A stretch of 64,000 bases of DNA, from assembly GCA_019614645.1 (NCBI GenBank), contig JABWDB010000030.1:2604001-2668000 (forward strand). The letters are read 5' to 3'. Shown here in pieces: positions 14,811 through 26,435 of this stretch. This DNA is from Stratiolaelaps scimitus (lineage: Eukaryota > Arthropoda > Arachnida > Mesostigmata > Laelapidae). The position numbers were made by a program, and so were the translations under genes. The notes beneath the pieces are model-generated. The model worked only from the letters and a program-made list of their open reading frames with translations. It searched no databases and had not been told where the DNA came from. Numbering within the stretch: position 1 is the stretch's first letter; every line of letters begins with the position of its first letter.

Positions 14811-17800
14811 TGTGTGTGTGTTTACCACTCCATAGTGAGATCTCATGTTAAAACGAACCAGGTTTTTGTAGTATATGAATTAAGAATTTTAAGAAACTTT
14901 AGCATTGGCCAATACTATGATCATAGTTACTGGTGTTTCTACTGCTATAACAGCTCTTTAGGCCGTACATGAAAAGGGGGATCAATAAGACTTTCTAACT
15001 ATTCTTATTTTTTTTTCGCGGGTGGCAAATGTATTTGGTATAGGCTCAACATTGCCCTGCCGTCACATAGGTCCGTTGTATAAGGCCCAGATAAGTCCAC
15101 TTTGATGTACATGATTGTTCCTTGTGTGGCACGTACTTCGGAGGCATTACCGCGGTGGCCCCACTTTGAGAATCAGTGTCTGTCTAGGATGCCATCAGTG
15201 TAACCACAGATAGTATGTTTAATACTAATGAGCATTATTATTCTTATATCTTTATCACTGTAGTATCCATGCTAATGTCATTTCAATTACAGCTGGCGAC
15301 GTACGTTAATCTCATGGGCAAGGTGGCACTCATTTTTTGACAATTTGGGCCTTTTAGTGATTGTTGGTATGGACAACCAAATAAACGACCAGAGAAAAGA
15401 AGAAAACCTATACATTGGTGCTAACAAGTGAAATGTATACGCAGTTTAGATAGCAGATATACGCAAGCCAGCACCACCATAGTAACAACATCCGACCGGT
15501 CATCACAGTTCTCAGTGTCACAAGAAACAGCAGCAGTAAGAGCAAGCTAGAAAATAAGCCTGGATACTGCATCGCCACTTGCACGCACGTGCACACACAG
15601 CCAGCCACAAGCAGGCAGACATATGAGCACTCCGGACACTAGATAGGTATAGCGCTGTTGTTGTTGTTGTTGTTGTGCTCGCCGTCTGTTCATAGTTCAC
15701 TTTGGTTAATAGTTGATGGCTTCGGGAAAGACGTCGCCAACTGCGCCGCCATCATCCGATCTACTGAGGAGAGCGTAAAAAACGCGACGATTATAAACAA
15801 CAACAAAGATAACTTGATAGGGCTCGAATATGACATTTCAATGAATTGTAATTATAGCTATTGTTGCTGATTGGTGAAATCGTCTGTGACAGCAAACGTG
15901 GAACACAAATGCAGATGTCCATATGAGAGCATGTCGAAGATTGTGACGCAATTAGTAATACGAAGAAAAAAATGAAATAAGACCATCACTTGTTTATGTC
16001 GTGCTGCTCATCCAATTTCTGTTATTTCCGACATTTTTTTCTAAGATTGAAGTGATATATTTTGATCTTATGAATCATTATGTAAGTTCACAAACAAAAA
16101 TACTAATGCGAAAGGTTCGGATCATTGTATAGCCTCTAATTCTGTTGTGGTCATCGTCGAAATTTGTAATTTTAGTCAGCACTTCAGCAGACCGTGATAG
16201 TTTCGTTAGCCTACGTGGTTCGATTGATCCTACCGAGTTCGATCTAACAGCAACAGAGGCAACAGCAACTATTTGGTTTATAGGCGAATTGCACGTTTCT
16301 TTATGATTATTATTACGAAAATACACCATGGAACACTATCGTTGACCCCACTTCAAAGAGGCATAAAGCATCAACCTATCGTTTATTAATTGCTTGTTGC
16401 TGTTAGTTATTGGCCAGCTTTGAAGGCGTCAGGCGGTTAGTGATACGAGCGACTTCTGCACGTGATGGGCCGACAAGAAGACACCCTGACGGTGGGATGG
16501 AGGAACAAATATTGTGTTCCAACAGCCGGACACGCGACCAATTCAATGAATCGTGCGGCTCCTTGGTAGGTAGATGCTGTATTATTAGTCTGACTATAAT
16601 AAAGATCAGACCAAAAGATGGGGAGCGGGTGAAGGATGCTGTGGGGTCAATTCTCCTCCCTATTCTATAAGGTACGGGGCGGTGCGATACATTGAAATAG
16701 TTGAAATGCTACACTATTATGGCATGGGTCGAAACGAGACGTGAAGGGTTCGACGAGATACACCGGCTACTGAGGCGGCGGCGGCGGTGGCATTCGTTGC
16801 AGGCTGGTGGGCCACCGGGGCGCAGCATTTACAAAACAGCATAATTATATAAAAACAAAACAACACCAAACGGGTTAAATGGAGTGAGTGGTGCTATTGA
16901 TGATACTGCTGTTGTTCTGTTACGTGCAGCAGACTAGTAGTAGTAGTAGTGGTGGTAGTATGCTGTTGTACGCGACCAACAAGCGACGAATCAACAGAGG
17001 AGGCCATCGCAGATCGGTCGCTACACTCTCGATAGATGATACAGCCCCGATCGACAACAACTAGAACATACTCTACCACTGCTAAAGTGTCGACGATGAC
17101 GATGACGAAACAACATACGGGTAGTGACGACCAACAGACGACCGGTGGACACACATACACACAAACACTCTCATATAATACATTCATATATAACATATAT
17201 ATCCTATTTATAATGACGATCATTATTATAGTTATTATTGCACAGAACTGAGTACACCGCCGCCCGCCAACACGACCAATCTGCACTACTACCGGCAGAC
17301 TATCAACAACTGCTACTAAAATTAAATACGAACAAACAATTGGACAGAGGCGCTTACACAGTCGCAGCATTAACAGTAGTTGTATTAGTATTAGTTGATG
17401 TTGTTGTTGCGACAGTATTCGTATTTCATGGTGCTGTTGTTGTTGTTGGCGGTGGGGTCTGTCGGTCGGTTATAATTGTTATAATAATCATAAGCTACAG
17501 TGGTCATCAAGCTGGTAACTGCGGTGCTAGTGGTAGTACGCATTAACAATAGGACACGCGATCATGAACGAACGAATACATTTGGCGAGCGTGTCGTCCA
17601 ATCGACGACAAACGATTGAGGCTTATGTCACATCATAACGATCTAGAATGAACAAACCTGATTGCGCTGCTGGGGCTTTGGTAGGGGCGGCCGGTTCGGG
17701 TTGGACTCAGCAAAGTGATGCCCTACCGGGGCCTCGATCTTTGGCTTTGGCGTCGGCGTCGAATACTCGTCGTAGTTCATAAAGAGCGTCTGCCGTGTTT

Positions 17801-17816
17801 GCTCGGAAAAGTTCAT
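4626..17816 (-). CDS. E2F: E2F transcription factor (activator E2F1-3-like), five coding exons
   Basis: Sequence-specific activator that, with a DP partner, binds TTTSSCGC promoters of S-phase genes and is restrained by Rb-type pocket proteins. The coding exons are complement of 17658-17816, 13691-13801, 9661-10330, 7745-7817 and 4626-4773. They total 1161 nt (386 residues plus stop), and every splice phase agrees. Residues 54-61 hold KRRLDME, the E2F1-3 cyclin A-binding type motif. The winged-helix DNA-binding domain lies at about 103-168 with RRIYDITNVLEGI. The leucine-rich dimerisation and marked-box region follows to about 290. The C-terminus (363-382) contains GEGITDLFDDYL, the pocket-protein-binding transactivation motif. 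The start is the ATG at 17816-17814, in the context TTCAAAATGA. The protein is slightly shorter than vertebrate E2F1-3. Family assignment is very secure; an additional upstream exon cannot be excluded. Confidence 0.92.
4774..7744. other. E2F intron 4, no other gene recognised
   Basis: Intron between E2F exons 4 and 5. It is AT-rich with a TA microsatellite at 5905-5939 followed by CA-rich sequence. No transposon protein or RNA gene was recognised. Confidence 0.6.
5905..5939. repeat. TA microsatellite in E2F intron 4
   Basis: About 17 TA units. Confidence 0.95.
7745..7817 (-). CDS. E2F: E2F exon 4 (short linker, residues 314-338)
   Basis: A 73-nt exon between acceptor cttttcag and the strong donor AAAT/gtgagt. 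It enters in phase 1 and leaves in phase 2, exactly as the flanking E2F exons require. It encodes GTSSTNLLEDDPLPYRAGG, with no domain of its own. Confidence 0.75.
9250..9422 (-). repeat. tRNA-derived SINE, copy A (degenerate)
   Basis: Shares its body with copies at 33.9, 37.3 and 51.9 kb: a TTAAATGCAAATGTGCAAC segment, a CACCTACGTGTCTC segment and a GTCCACGGTA tail segment. The B-box equivalent has mutated away from consensus. It lies in the intron between E2F exons 3 and 4. Confidence 0.65.
9661..10330 (-). CDS. E2F: E2F exon 3: DNA-binding, dimerisation and marked-box region (residues 91-314)
   Basis: The acceptor is cttcattttcag at 10331 and the donor is CAAG/gtgaga at 9661/9660. The exon encodes the winged-helix domain with VDLNQASEMLSVQKRRIYDI, then a coiled-coil-like stretch LDLKELENKEHMLDELIKSA, then the marked-box with GYVTYADM and TVVAIKAPPDTKLEVPD. 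Reading through the donor would add nine residues and a stop, so a truncated retained-intron product is formally possible. The spliced form is favoured because the next exon fits phase 1. Confidence 0.96.
10331..13690. other. E2F intron 2
   Basis: No recognisable exon. It has an ATT/TTA triplet repeat at 11159-11183, a TA tract near 12129-12155 followed by a GA tract at about 12166-12190, and a CA-rich patch near 12330. The open frames on both strands at 11718-11964 match no family I know. Confidence 0.55.
13691..13801 (-). CDS. E2F: E2F exon 2 with KRRL cyclin-binding motif (residues 54-90)
   Basis: A 111-nt phase 0/0 exon between acceptor tttttattacag and donor gtatga. It begins VKRRLDMEHGSPVFKTPSP, matching the KRRLDLE-type cyclin A docking motif that in E2F1-3 lies upstream of the DNA-binding domain. 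Its SP and TP dipeptides are possible CDK sites. It is too short to stand out as a long reading frame, but its splice sites and motif make it convincing. Confidence 0.85.
13802..17657. other. E2F intron 1
   Basis: No recognisable exon besides the flanking E2F exons. It contains a TA microsatellite at 14766-14807, a GTT tract near 15656-15676, and AGT/CAG-type triplets around 16930-17100. Confidence 0.55.
14766..14807. repeat. TA microsatellite in E2F intron 1
   Basis: About 20 AT units with one TG interruption, followed by a short TG tract. Confidence 0.95.
17658..17816 (-). CDS. E2F: E2F exon 1 (N-terminus, residues 1-53)
   Basis: Opens with ATG and ends in CAG before the donor gtttgtt, in phase 0. 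It encodes a proline- and lysine-rich, probably disordered N-terminus ending PPLPKPQQRNQ. The surrounding sequence is relatively GC-rich. It was linked to E2F because it is open in the correct frame, has a usable donor, and matches the phase of the next exon. By itself it has no family signature. Confidence 0.68.
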
Positions 17817-18800
17817 TTTGAACTCAGGGGAACGGTTGATTCGTCCTTGCAAGATCGTGTGCGAGACAGAGAGAAACTGGACGGACGACAGAACACAGAA
17901 GAACGCACAGCAGCGTTCCCAACTGAGGCTGCTCGGAATAACAGAAATGGTCCACCAGCCGCTAGAGAGGCCGACCGATGCTCCGGTATTACCCGTTCAC
18001 CTGGGGAAATGCAGCGGGGACAGTGGTCTCATCAGTGACTCGCCAGTGGCTATTGTTTGTTGCCGGTTGTCGAGGAAGGTCCTGTCGAGCGTGTGATAGA
18101 GGACGGTGGGGCCGCCCTGGGACTCGCTGGCAGGGATCGCTTCCAGCCACAGAGCAGCAGCTAAACGACGGGTTGACCACTGCACTGTGATGATGATAGG
18201 GCCGCTGTTTGGGAAGGCTCACGGACGCGGGGCAAGCGCGCCTCAGTATCGCTGAACACATCCGACGTTAGCACAGTCCTCGTAGAGTTCGTACACAATG
18301 ATTTCAACGCACTTTCGGCCTCGGATGGACTCCGATGGCCTGGATGAAATTGGAGACCGCGGAAGGGACAACAACAGCGATCCAGCAGTTAGCAGACAAG
18401 TTCCTGCTCAAGCACAGCCGAGCACAAAGGCGCCAAAGTCAAACTCTGCTTGCTGATTGGTTGAGCCGTTGCAGTGTCGTCTGCTAGGGGCTCGGCCCTC
18501 TCTCGCGGCGGGCAACCGCTCGGGGGTCCCCACGAAGACCAGTTGCAGGGCGTTGAGCTTTCATACGATCAACGGGCCACTGTACAATGGATGTACAACG
18601 GACTCCAAACGGTTCGAGGGTGGCCGCACCCCAACACTTCTAAAGCTCACCACCCCCCTTTAATCAGCAACAACATGATGTTAAAAAACGCACGCTGTCC
18701 GTTTCTGACCGCGAAGCAGGTGTCTCTTGAGGAGGAGACATCGATGCTCCTGCCGCGTCTATGAGAGTCGCTTCACATTGTCTAGTCGTAGTTGTAGTAG
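17817..18800 (-). promoter_or_regulatory. Probable E2F promoter / 5' UTR region
   Basis: A GC-richer block than its surroundings, directly upstream of the E2F start codon on the minus strand. It contains the E2F-type site at 18430-18437 and no convincing coding exon. The exact transcription start cannot be seen. Confidence 0.4.
18430..18437 (-). promoter_or_regulatory. Candidate E2F-binding site upstream of the E2F gene
   Basis: On the minus strand this reads TTTGGCGC, a perfect match to the E2F consensus TTTSSCGC, about 0.6 kb upstream of the E2F start codon in a GC-rich stretch. Autoregulation through such sites is known for animal E2F1-type genes. Function here is inferred. Confidence 0.4.
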
Positions 18801-21800
18801 ACAAAACACGAGGGTCGTAAAGCAGCCACCCGCTGATCTTCTAGAAAGTGAATGGTGATGGCGGTATAATGGCCATCATTCGAACATCAGAGCCCGACAC
18901 CGGACAACACCAAACACTTCACTGGTTCATTCATTCATTCATCACTTGCACACTCACATTTTAAACGACAAAACTCATAGAGGTACCACGAAGGTACCTA
19001 AAGAGAACCTTGTCACCCGACTAATATTGAAATGATTCAGAATCCATAAATATGATAGAGTACTTCATTTATTTTCAAGTGATTGTATTGTGTTCGACTT
19101 GGCAATTATAGGCAGGTAGCCGACTATAGTAGGAGACGTCCGAACATGTTACTGACTCAGTGTCTGTGGCAAAACAACCTGGTTTTGGTAACGATGTAAC
19201 CATTTTCATTGCCCTAAGCAGCTAAATCACTCAAATGAAGAATTGACCAACTGAGTGTCAAGACTATCAGATCATGCGCACAGGCATATTCATTAACGAA
19301 TGAACTTCAGTGTTTACGTCGTTGATGACATGACCAATTTTGCAATTTGTGCCGTATTTCGCGAACTATCACTCTGTAGGAAATAGTTTGAGATTAATGC
19401 ACGATCTGACAACATACTCTCTCATTCGTACTGTTAATTCGATTTTTGAGTCAATTCTTTAAATCGCTTTTCTCTCTCTCTCTCTCTGACGGTTCCATCA
19501 CAGTAATTCGACGTCAGATGTTCGTATCGGGAGCGACAGGGGTAGAGCCACAGGAGTAGAGATGACCGAAGATGAGGCGACTGTCGTTTGACGATCTGAG
19601 CGGACGGAGTTAGCGCACATTTCGCCGAAAGGCTTTGCTGAAGAGGGAACGTCTGCGGATCCATAACCGTCAGATCTACTCACAACACCTAGGACACATA
19701 GTAACTACTGCCCATGGTACCAACCCAACAAGCACTAAGGACCTATGTTCCGCTTGGCTCGTCGGAGCAAAAAGTCGCAACGAACGCCACAGCGCCATAT
19801 CAGACATGGCCAATCAACAGACAGACAAGCACCTGTCCATTGCTCGATTATCCTATATATAGATATATATGTATATATGCTCAAGTATATAATATATATA
19901 TATATATATATACACTAGACGTGGACATGCACTGTCGCTACTCTTTATATTCCTTATTGTTTCCTTCTTTTTACTTATTGAATCAACTTCGTAAATTAGT
20001 TCGTATATAAACGTTGTATCATGTTTGAATTTGAATTGAAAGCAGCCTTTTTTCGTCAGGTCCACAAGTATGTAAAGTAATATACAATAATGACAATATG
20101 ATGCCGTTGCATTAAGCTACTGAATATGATCCTGAATATTTGTCTGTTCGTAATCGTGTTTGCTGTGAAATTGCAATAACTTTATTAAATCACTATTATA
20201 TCTAGGCGATAAGCGCGCGTTCACTCACTCAGTGCTTCCCGAGAATTCCATTACTATGGCGTTTATTTGAAGGTCAGAACCTGTTGTTGTCGACTTAATG
20301 AACCTCCTTCTTGAATATGGTCCCTTCTTATGTATAGGACGCTACTGTTACCATTTCTATGCTATACCCTTTCGATATGGAGATTGTAGATGTTAGGAAA
20401 TTGTTCCTAGGGCTCAGATCATCCAGAGGGATGCTCTGAGATCAATGTTTGACAGGAGTCGTAAAACATTGTTGATGACTATGTGTATCTTGACAAAACT
20501 GCTCTGCGTTGACAAATCTTATACATTGCGCGTTGCCCTGCTCGCTTTACCGTGTTTGAAAATAATCATACGAACTGTAAAGGAATATGAATGAAAGTAT
20601 GATGATAGTGACGATGTAGAGGGCTCTATGCAATGTGATAATCATTTTTGCTACTGTATTTAAGAGAGCATTTAAGCGTTGTCATAACTGCATTCCCGTT
20701 TGTAAATCAAAGTGTCAATCGATCAATTACTGCGCCATACAGAGGGCTATAGCGTTTTTTAATCCTGGAAATCACTTCGAACCTAAGCCCAGCAAAGGAA
20801 AAACCTCCGCCAAAGATGATTTACTTTGCGCAATACTTGCGCCATATGTCATACCTGGGATAGTTCACAATGTATTTTTACTTTTTCCAAAACATGTTTT
20901 ACCCTATTGAAGAGATCTTAAGTGCCTACCTTTTACCTATATATAGATATTTAATTTTTATTTAAGGATCCTTCGTTTTATGCAGCAATACGAAAGCGGT
21001 TCTGTGGACCGAGTTTAAGACCGAGAGTCAATCCGAAAAAGATTAGACATTTAAGTTTAGATCATCCGAGAAGTATATATACATAGATATACTATCTGAA
21101 ATGTTGTGCTAGTTATGAGCCCCCTGCAACGTTATACTTAACCTATGGGCGGTTGTTTCTCACAATTCTTCGAGCACCAAACACATGAATGGTGTCAGTC
21201 GGCAAATGCAACGATATACGCGTACATACCAACGCGAACAACGTCATTCCTGTCTCTTGGCATCATTCAGTTGTGCGACCTACAATCCTCTTAAAAATGA
21301 ACTCATGTGGTACACGTTTGGTAAAGCCTGTCAAATTGTGCATTTCCTGTATATCTAAGCCGGAATCATATACAGTGCTACAGTATCTATATAGGTTTAT
21401 GATGAATAGATATACTTTGTTCATAATACATGAAACTTTGAACGTGCCACGCCAGTGCAGACAGAAGCGACCATTCGATTTGAAGTCGAGAGTAAGCTTA
21501 AAACAATGTAGTGACGAAAACGGATACATTAAGATTTCTCCTAGCTGTGAGACACCATAAAAAACAGATAATTAACCGACCATTGAGGTATTTGTATATC
21601 CTGAATAGATTCTTTGCAGGATTGTGGTCTGATAGACACGAGCGACATTTTCAATCTGATTACAAATATTCAGAATGTTGCTCCTGAAATCATAATGTTG
21701 CTCAAGTTTATCTGATGATGGAAAAACAGCTTCCTTCACTTAGATGATGACGTGGTTGTAGTATTGTGTACTGCAGATCGCGAAACTCGAATCGGTGATC

Positions 21801-24800
21801 CCTGACTCACTTCCACTAGACATTGACCTGTTCGAACCGAACGAACCGAGTGAATTCATTTTCTTCAGTAACCTTTCGCATGTTCGTTTTGCGCATATTG
21901 GCTGAGAATGCTCAAGTGATTTAAAGGGATCGAGTTTTTTAATGTACCTGATTTCAAAGGAGAACGTTTAATCACCGCTATCATGGTGCCTCTTTTCGAC
22001 TATTTCTTCTGTTACTTACCTCCCTCACTGGTAATTGCATAATTACAGCAATGTACATCTAAGATTTGACGATCAATGTTTATACAAATTTTTCCTTACT
22101 ATTCAGTTTATTAGAAAATTGTGTTTGCTATTTGTATATTGGAATTGTTTACGCCCATTAAAACGGTTCATTTTCCATTTGCAACGCCATTATTGGTTAC
22201 TGCCAGATGTGAGAATACACTCAATATTGCACAAGGTCTTTTACACGTTGTCTAAAACGAATTAAATCTACCCGCCGTACATTTTGCTTCCCGAGACATT
22301 TTTGAAGTTCGGCTGGATTGGCGCTCGAACAGCTGTTTAAGCACCCTTCCTCTTTCTCACCTTGTTCTCAACTTTTGGCGCCAGAATGGCGGACTGCGCT
22401 ATCCGCCAAGAATCTGTTGCTGTTGTTGTCCCGATACAGCGGGCGTGTCAGCCAGCCACTGAAATTTGTATTATACAAGCCAATATTCGATACACGACAA
22501 CTATGTTACGTCAGTGTGGAATATAGTCCAGATTCCACATTGAAGAAATTTCGTCGCGACTTCGATCATTGTTAGTCAGTGGTGGCTAGTCCGTCAGTAG
22601 CTCAGGGGCCACCTTAGCACCTCGTCGCGGCAGCGTATCAGAGCGCAGTAGATGTTCGCGCCACGCAGCCGGTGGGCGTGTTTTGGGGAGGAGCCCAGAG
22701 AGTAATGGGTGGACCTTTGGCGGAGAGACGATAGAGCCGATGGGTGAATGCATCGCTGTTTACGTTCAATGCGGGCGGCTGATGAATCTGCCTCGCAGCA
22801 ACGAGCCTATGAATTACCAAATGCCTAGTTTCCAGAGAGTACGCAATTGCTTAAATGAACATGCACCTCAACAAAACTTCGCTTTTAGTTGCACCCTTTT
22901 TCAATGAAATCCCTTGCGGCCCCATTGAGCAGCGTCCTTCATAACCGCAGCAGGATTTATGCACTGCATGAAGCACTTGGACAGGCGTAACAGACTCTGC
23001 CAAAAGTATTTCACTATGATCTCTCCAATGCCTCAAAAATCAAAAGTTGAACTGTTTATATCAAAATTGTTTTATCACTACAATAACATTTACGTCATAG
23101 ATACCCAGAGTTCGACAAACATGTGTTACTACATTCTTTGGGTCACATAACCGCAAAAATTTCCTTGGGACAGTTCAATCTCCAGCTTACCTAACAGCGG
23201 GGGCGTTGAAGAAACCTGGAACTCTTTCTATCCAGTGCTTGCAGGCTTGTGCAAAAGCTACTAATAATGGATGTGTTAAATTTATTTCATTCTTCTCAGC
23301 GGACCGATCAGAAAGGGGGTTATGTCTTCGTATGCACGGGAGTTCACGGTCGAGGAAATGTGGCCTGTTTCCATCGGTACAGCATGATGGTGTATTGTTG
23401 CTATGATGGTGATGATGATTGAAACAATGACATTTGTCTATGAGGGCCCTGTGCTGGCTCGATACGCACGAATCTATGGGTCTGTAGAGTTTTATGAACA
23501 TTCTCTCACTATTGCTAACGCAGCGACTATTAATTCGTGTGAAATTGCTATTTTTTGTTTTAAGATTTACGAGATCGTGTCAGTGAATTTCAGCAATTCT
23601 AAAATTGACTCCACACCAGTTGAGCTAGGCATATAGACCGAGATCATCACTCAGTTACAATGTGCAGTCGGAATTTGAACTCAATCGAACAGCAGCATCA
23701 TCATTTCAGATCCAATCGAAATTGCTTTTTTAAGAGAACGGAGGAGTAACGACTCTGCTTGAAGTTTTTTTAAATTATTTTTAATTAAATTCTCGATAAG
23801 GTTTACGATTATTGGTTGAGCGTAATCGATGCATGAGTCTACTGCTTTGTGAAGCCACAATAACACGCTAGCTTGCAATTATCTTCTGAGTAGATTTTTT
23901 CATAAAAATGGTGCTTCCTCTACTCCTAATAATTCATTAAAAACAGAAATAGCTTGGAATTGCATTGAATTAGAGGAAGTCAAATAAAAGAAGATGTAGT
24001 TTTATATGTTGGCTCTGTCCCACCAATAAATTGCGCAACCAGATTGCGCTCAAATAGGAGAGAGTCCGATTACTTTTGGGATTGCAGATGGTGGATAAAA
24101 ATCAAAGGCGCGAGGTTTCTCTCGTAAATAGCAACACGGGCTCGTAGAAGAGAAGACCACGCTATTCTTATACGACATATCTCGGATGGAGTAAACTGTC
24201 GAATTGAAATTCACTCGAACTACTCAAGAACTAACTCACAGTAAGCCTGAGCGGCTTTCAAATATTTTGTCTAATGATTGGAAATATGAACTCCTTTATA
24301 CTGCAGGAACGTACTCCTCTGGAGACTGGTGAACTAATCAATACGGTGCTTTCAGCGGTGGTATCGTAATTCGCAATAGTTCAACCCCTTCAAGTTTAAA
24401 ACAAACGAGACCATCCGAGCGCGAGTCAGTCCATCACTGTGTTAGCAAGCTAATCATCGACTTCGGAACAAATTTTTTACCTGCTTTCTTTTCTGATCTC
24501 CATCTCGAGCCAGCTCAACAAGAATATCCTTTCTCAAAGCATATTCGTGACCTAGACAGTAGAGAACCCGCAGCCGAATATATAATACAAGTAACAGATG
24601 AATTAAAGTCTTGTGTCTCTTTTCGATGAAAAGAGAATGATTCCTAACAATTGCTATAGTATATATGATACACGGGTGAGCTCGTATTTATAGGTATTTA
24701 TAGTTATAAACAGCTCAGAGGAGTTGACGCTGACTATGTTCAATCGATTACCACAATCTGAAATGAATCCTGGGTTGGTTCACAAGGCACGGATTCGACA

Positions 24801-25445
24801 GGACCAGCTATTCCAGGGTTAGTAAATCTTTAATGTTACCTATAAGCAGATAGATGCGAAGTGTTTCCAATGGGTTCTGTCGTCACCTTGGTCTGTGCCT
24901 GAACTTTTGATTTGAAAACTCTTAAAACCGAACATGTTAAAACCTGGTAAGAGAACAAATAGTAAATATTCAATGTTGGATTGAAAATGGCAGACGTTGG
25001 ACACCGTATTGACATCATCCAGCACTGCGTGTCATTGCAATGCTGAATGAAACAATCACAATTTATCCCTGCTCAACTATCATGCATTCCGTTCAATTCA
25101 ATTATTGGCTTCCTTAATGATTGACCTGTTTGAACAACCTTATGGGATCTATTTTTTAAAGAATACTTTTATCTGCAATTTATTTATGTACACAACATTT
25201 AAAGCTATTTCATCTGAGACAAATATGGACACGTATCTTTAATGTGAGATTTCGATAGAAGATCGATTTCGCCCAATGAAAAGTACGACGATAGCATGAA
25301 AAGCCAATAATCGTCGGCGCAGGTAAGAAAAACACAGGTTGCTTAATCGTAAACTTGTATCCTATTTACATTATATTTCTCTAGAACAACATGCGGAAAT
25401 TATCCAACAACGCTCGAAATTAGAAGCCAACGTATGTTCTGCCAT
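18801..25445. other. Intergenic region, no gene recognised
   Basis: Between the divergent upstream side of E2F and the 3' end of PIG-C. Only short unrecognised frames are present. A TA tract lies near 19896-19911. A GC-richer patch at about 22.3-22.8 kb holds promoter-like motifs. A possible PIG-C polyadenylation signal (AATAAA on the minus strand) lies near 25180. Confidence 0.5.
22373..22408. promoter_or_regulatory. E2F-type site next to a TGGCGGA inverted repeat
   Basis: TTTTGGCGCC at 22373-22382 is an ideal E2F site. It is followed by TGGCGGA (387-393) and its exact inverse TCCGCCA (402-408) across an 8-nt spacer. GAATGGCGGA also resembles the YY1 core-promoter motif. No gene could be attached to it, so promoter activity is inferred from motif density alone. 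Confidence 0.3.
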
Positions 25446-26435
25446 TTACGGCAGTGTACCAAGAAGTGATCCGCCGCCAATTGTCGGCACAGCTTCATCC
25501 CAGGGTCCACTTGCTACTTGCTTAATCCGCTGCAAATGTACGAACTGTAGAGGTAGAACAACCCCCACCGCGGTTAATGCTCCAGCCCAGACAGCAAACA
25601 CGGCTATCGGCGGCTCTAAGGCAGCTAACGCGCAGCTTGCTCCGGAAATATGAATGAGCGTTACGAGGCGTTGAAGCCGAAGACTTTTTGAAATATCTGC
25701 GGCAACGACAAACAGAAGAGCTGCCGCGCACATAAGACAAAAAACCGCGCCGTTCGATTCGAGTCTCGAGGCTAAGCAGACAGATGATAGGATCTGTGAG
25801 TTGAGTGATACCGAGACTCCACCAGAGAGTGGAGGCAATAGATGCTGATGTATTCCATTGCCATTTCCAGCTGTGGCACTATGATGGTTTCCGCAACCAT
25901 TGACCATGATCTCATTGCGTTTCTTCGGCGGTGAATAATCTGCCACGAATAGATGCAACATTGATAAGAGCGAGGATAACGCGTAGACAGTGTCGGTGGA
26001 CACGGTTTCAGCTAGACTTCGAATCACTGGACTAAGGGCGAGAAGGAGCGTCGTGTAGAGTAATACTTCTTTAGCTTGGGCGTACGAGCCACACCAAGAA
26101 GTAGAACGGGATGTTAAAACGAAACCGATCGTTAGCAAAACCGCGAGCAGAGATAATAGCATCATCAGGGAAAGGACCGAGTGCTGCTGGCATCCGGTAA
26201 TTAGCGACAACACCTGCTGTCTCATCAATTCAAAGCCAGCTTGAAGATTCGACGCCACAATCAGCTCTGCTTCGTGGTGGTCGGATAACGATAGCATTGG
26301 AAATGGCTCTCCCCTCAATATGCAATAATAGCTAATAAAAATAACTAAACGACACAGGGCCTGCACGAGACAGCAGCCCACTTCCAGAGCTTCGGCAGTC
26401 TTAACAACAAATCTACTTTCACTTTCGGCTGCCAT
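25446..26435 (-). CDS. PIGC: PIG-C, GPI N-acetylglucosaminyltransferase subunit
   Basis: Membrane subunit of the ER complex that transfers GlcNAc from UDP-GlcNAc to phosphatidylinositol, the first step of GPI-anchor synthesis. The 329-residue reading frame shows the family blocks LSPVIRSLAETVSTDTVYAL (134-153), SLNSQILSSVCLASRL (210-225) and GPWDEA (310-315). Hydrophobic segments lie near 21-40, 86-108, 124-142, 148-166, 229-247 and 258-300. Human PIG-C is 297 residues and starts with a conserved W..VLYE...DN segment that is absent here. The frame stays open upstream to about 26500 with QFIRK before this ATG, and a possible acceptor TTCCAG lies near 26475, so a 5' exon is probably missing from this model. 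The 168-209 loop is long and rich in G, H and N. Family assignment is very secure; the start is not. Confidence 0.9.
   Translation of the reverse strand: MAAESESRFVVKTAEALEVGCCLVQALCRLVIFISYYCILRGEPFPMLSLSDHHEAELIVASNLQAGFELMRQQVLSLITGCQQHSVLSLMMLLSLLAVLLTIGFVLTSRSTSWCGSYAQAKEVLLYTTLLLALSPVIRSLAETVSTDTVYALSSLLSMLHLFVADYSPPKKRNEIMVNGCGNHHSATAGNGNGIHQHLLPPLSGGVSVSLNSQILSSVCLASRLESNGAVFCLMCAAALLFVVAADISKSLRLQRLVTLIHISGASCALAALEPPIAVFAVWAGALTAVGVVLPLQFVHLQRIKQVASGPWDEAVPTIGGGSLLGTLP

Noticed and set aside
16894..17370. Open frame of 158 codons on the minus strand
   Set aside because: Long valine, threonine and tyrosine runs come from triplet repeats within E2F intron 1.
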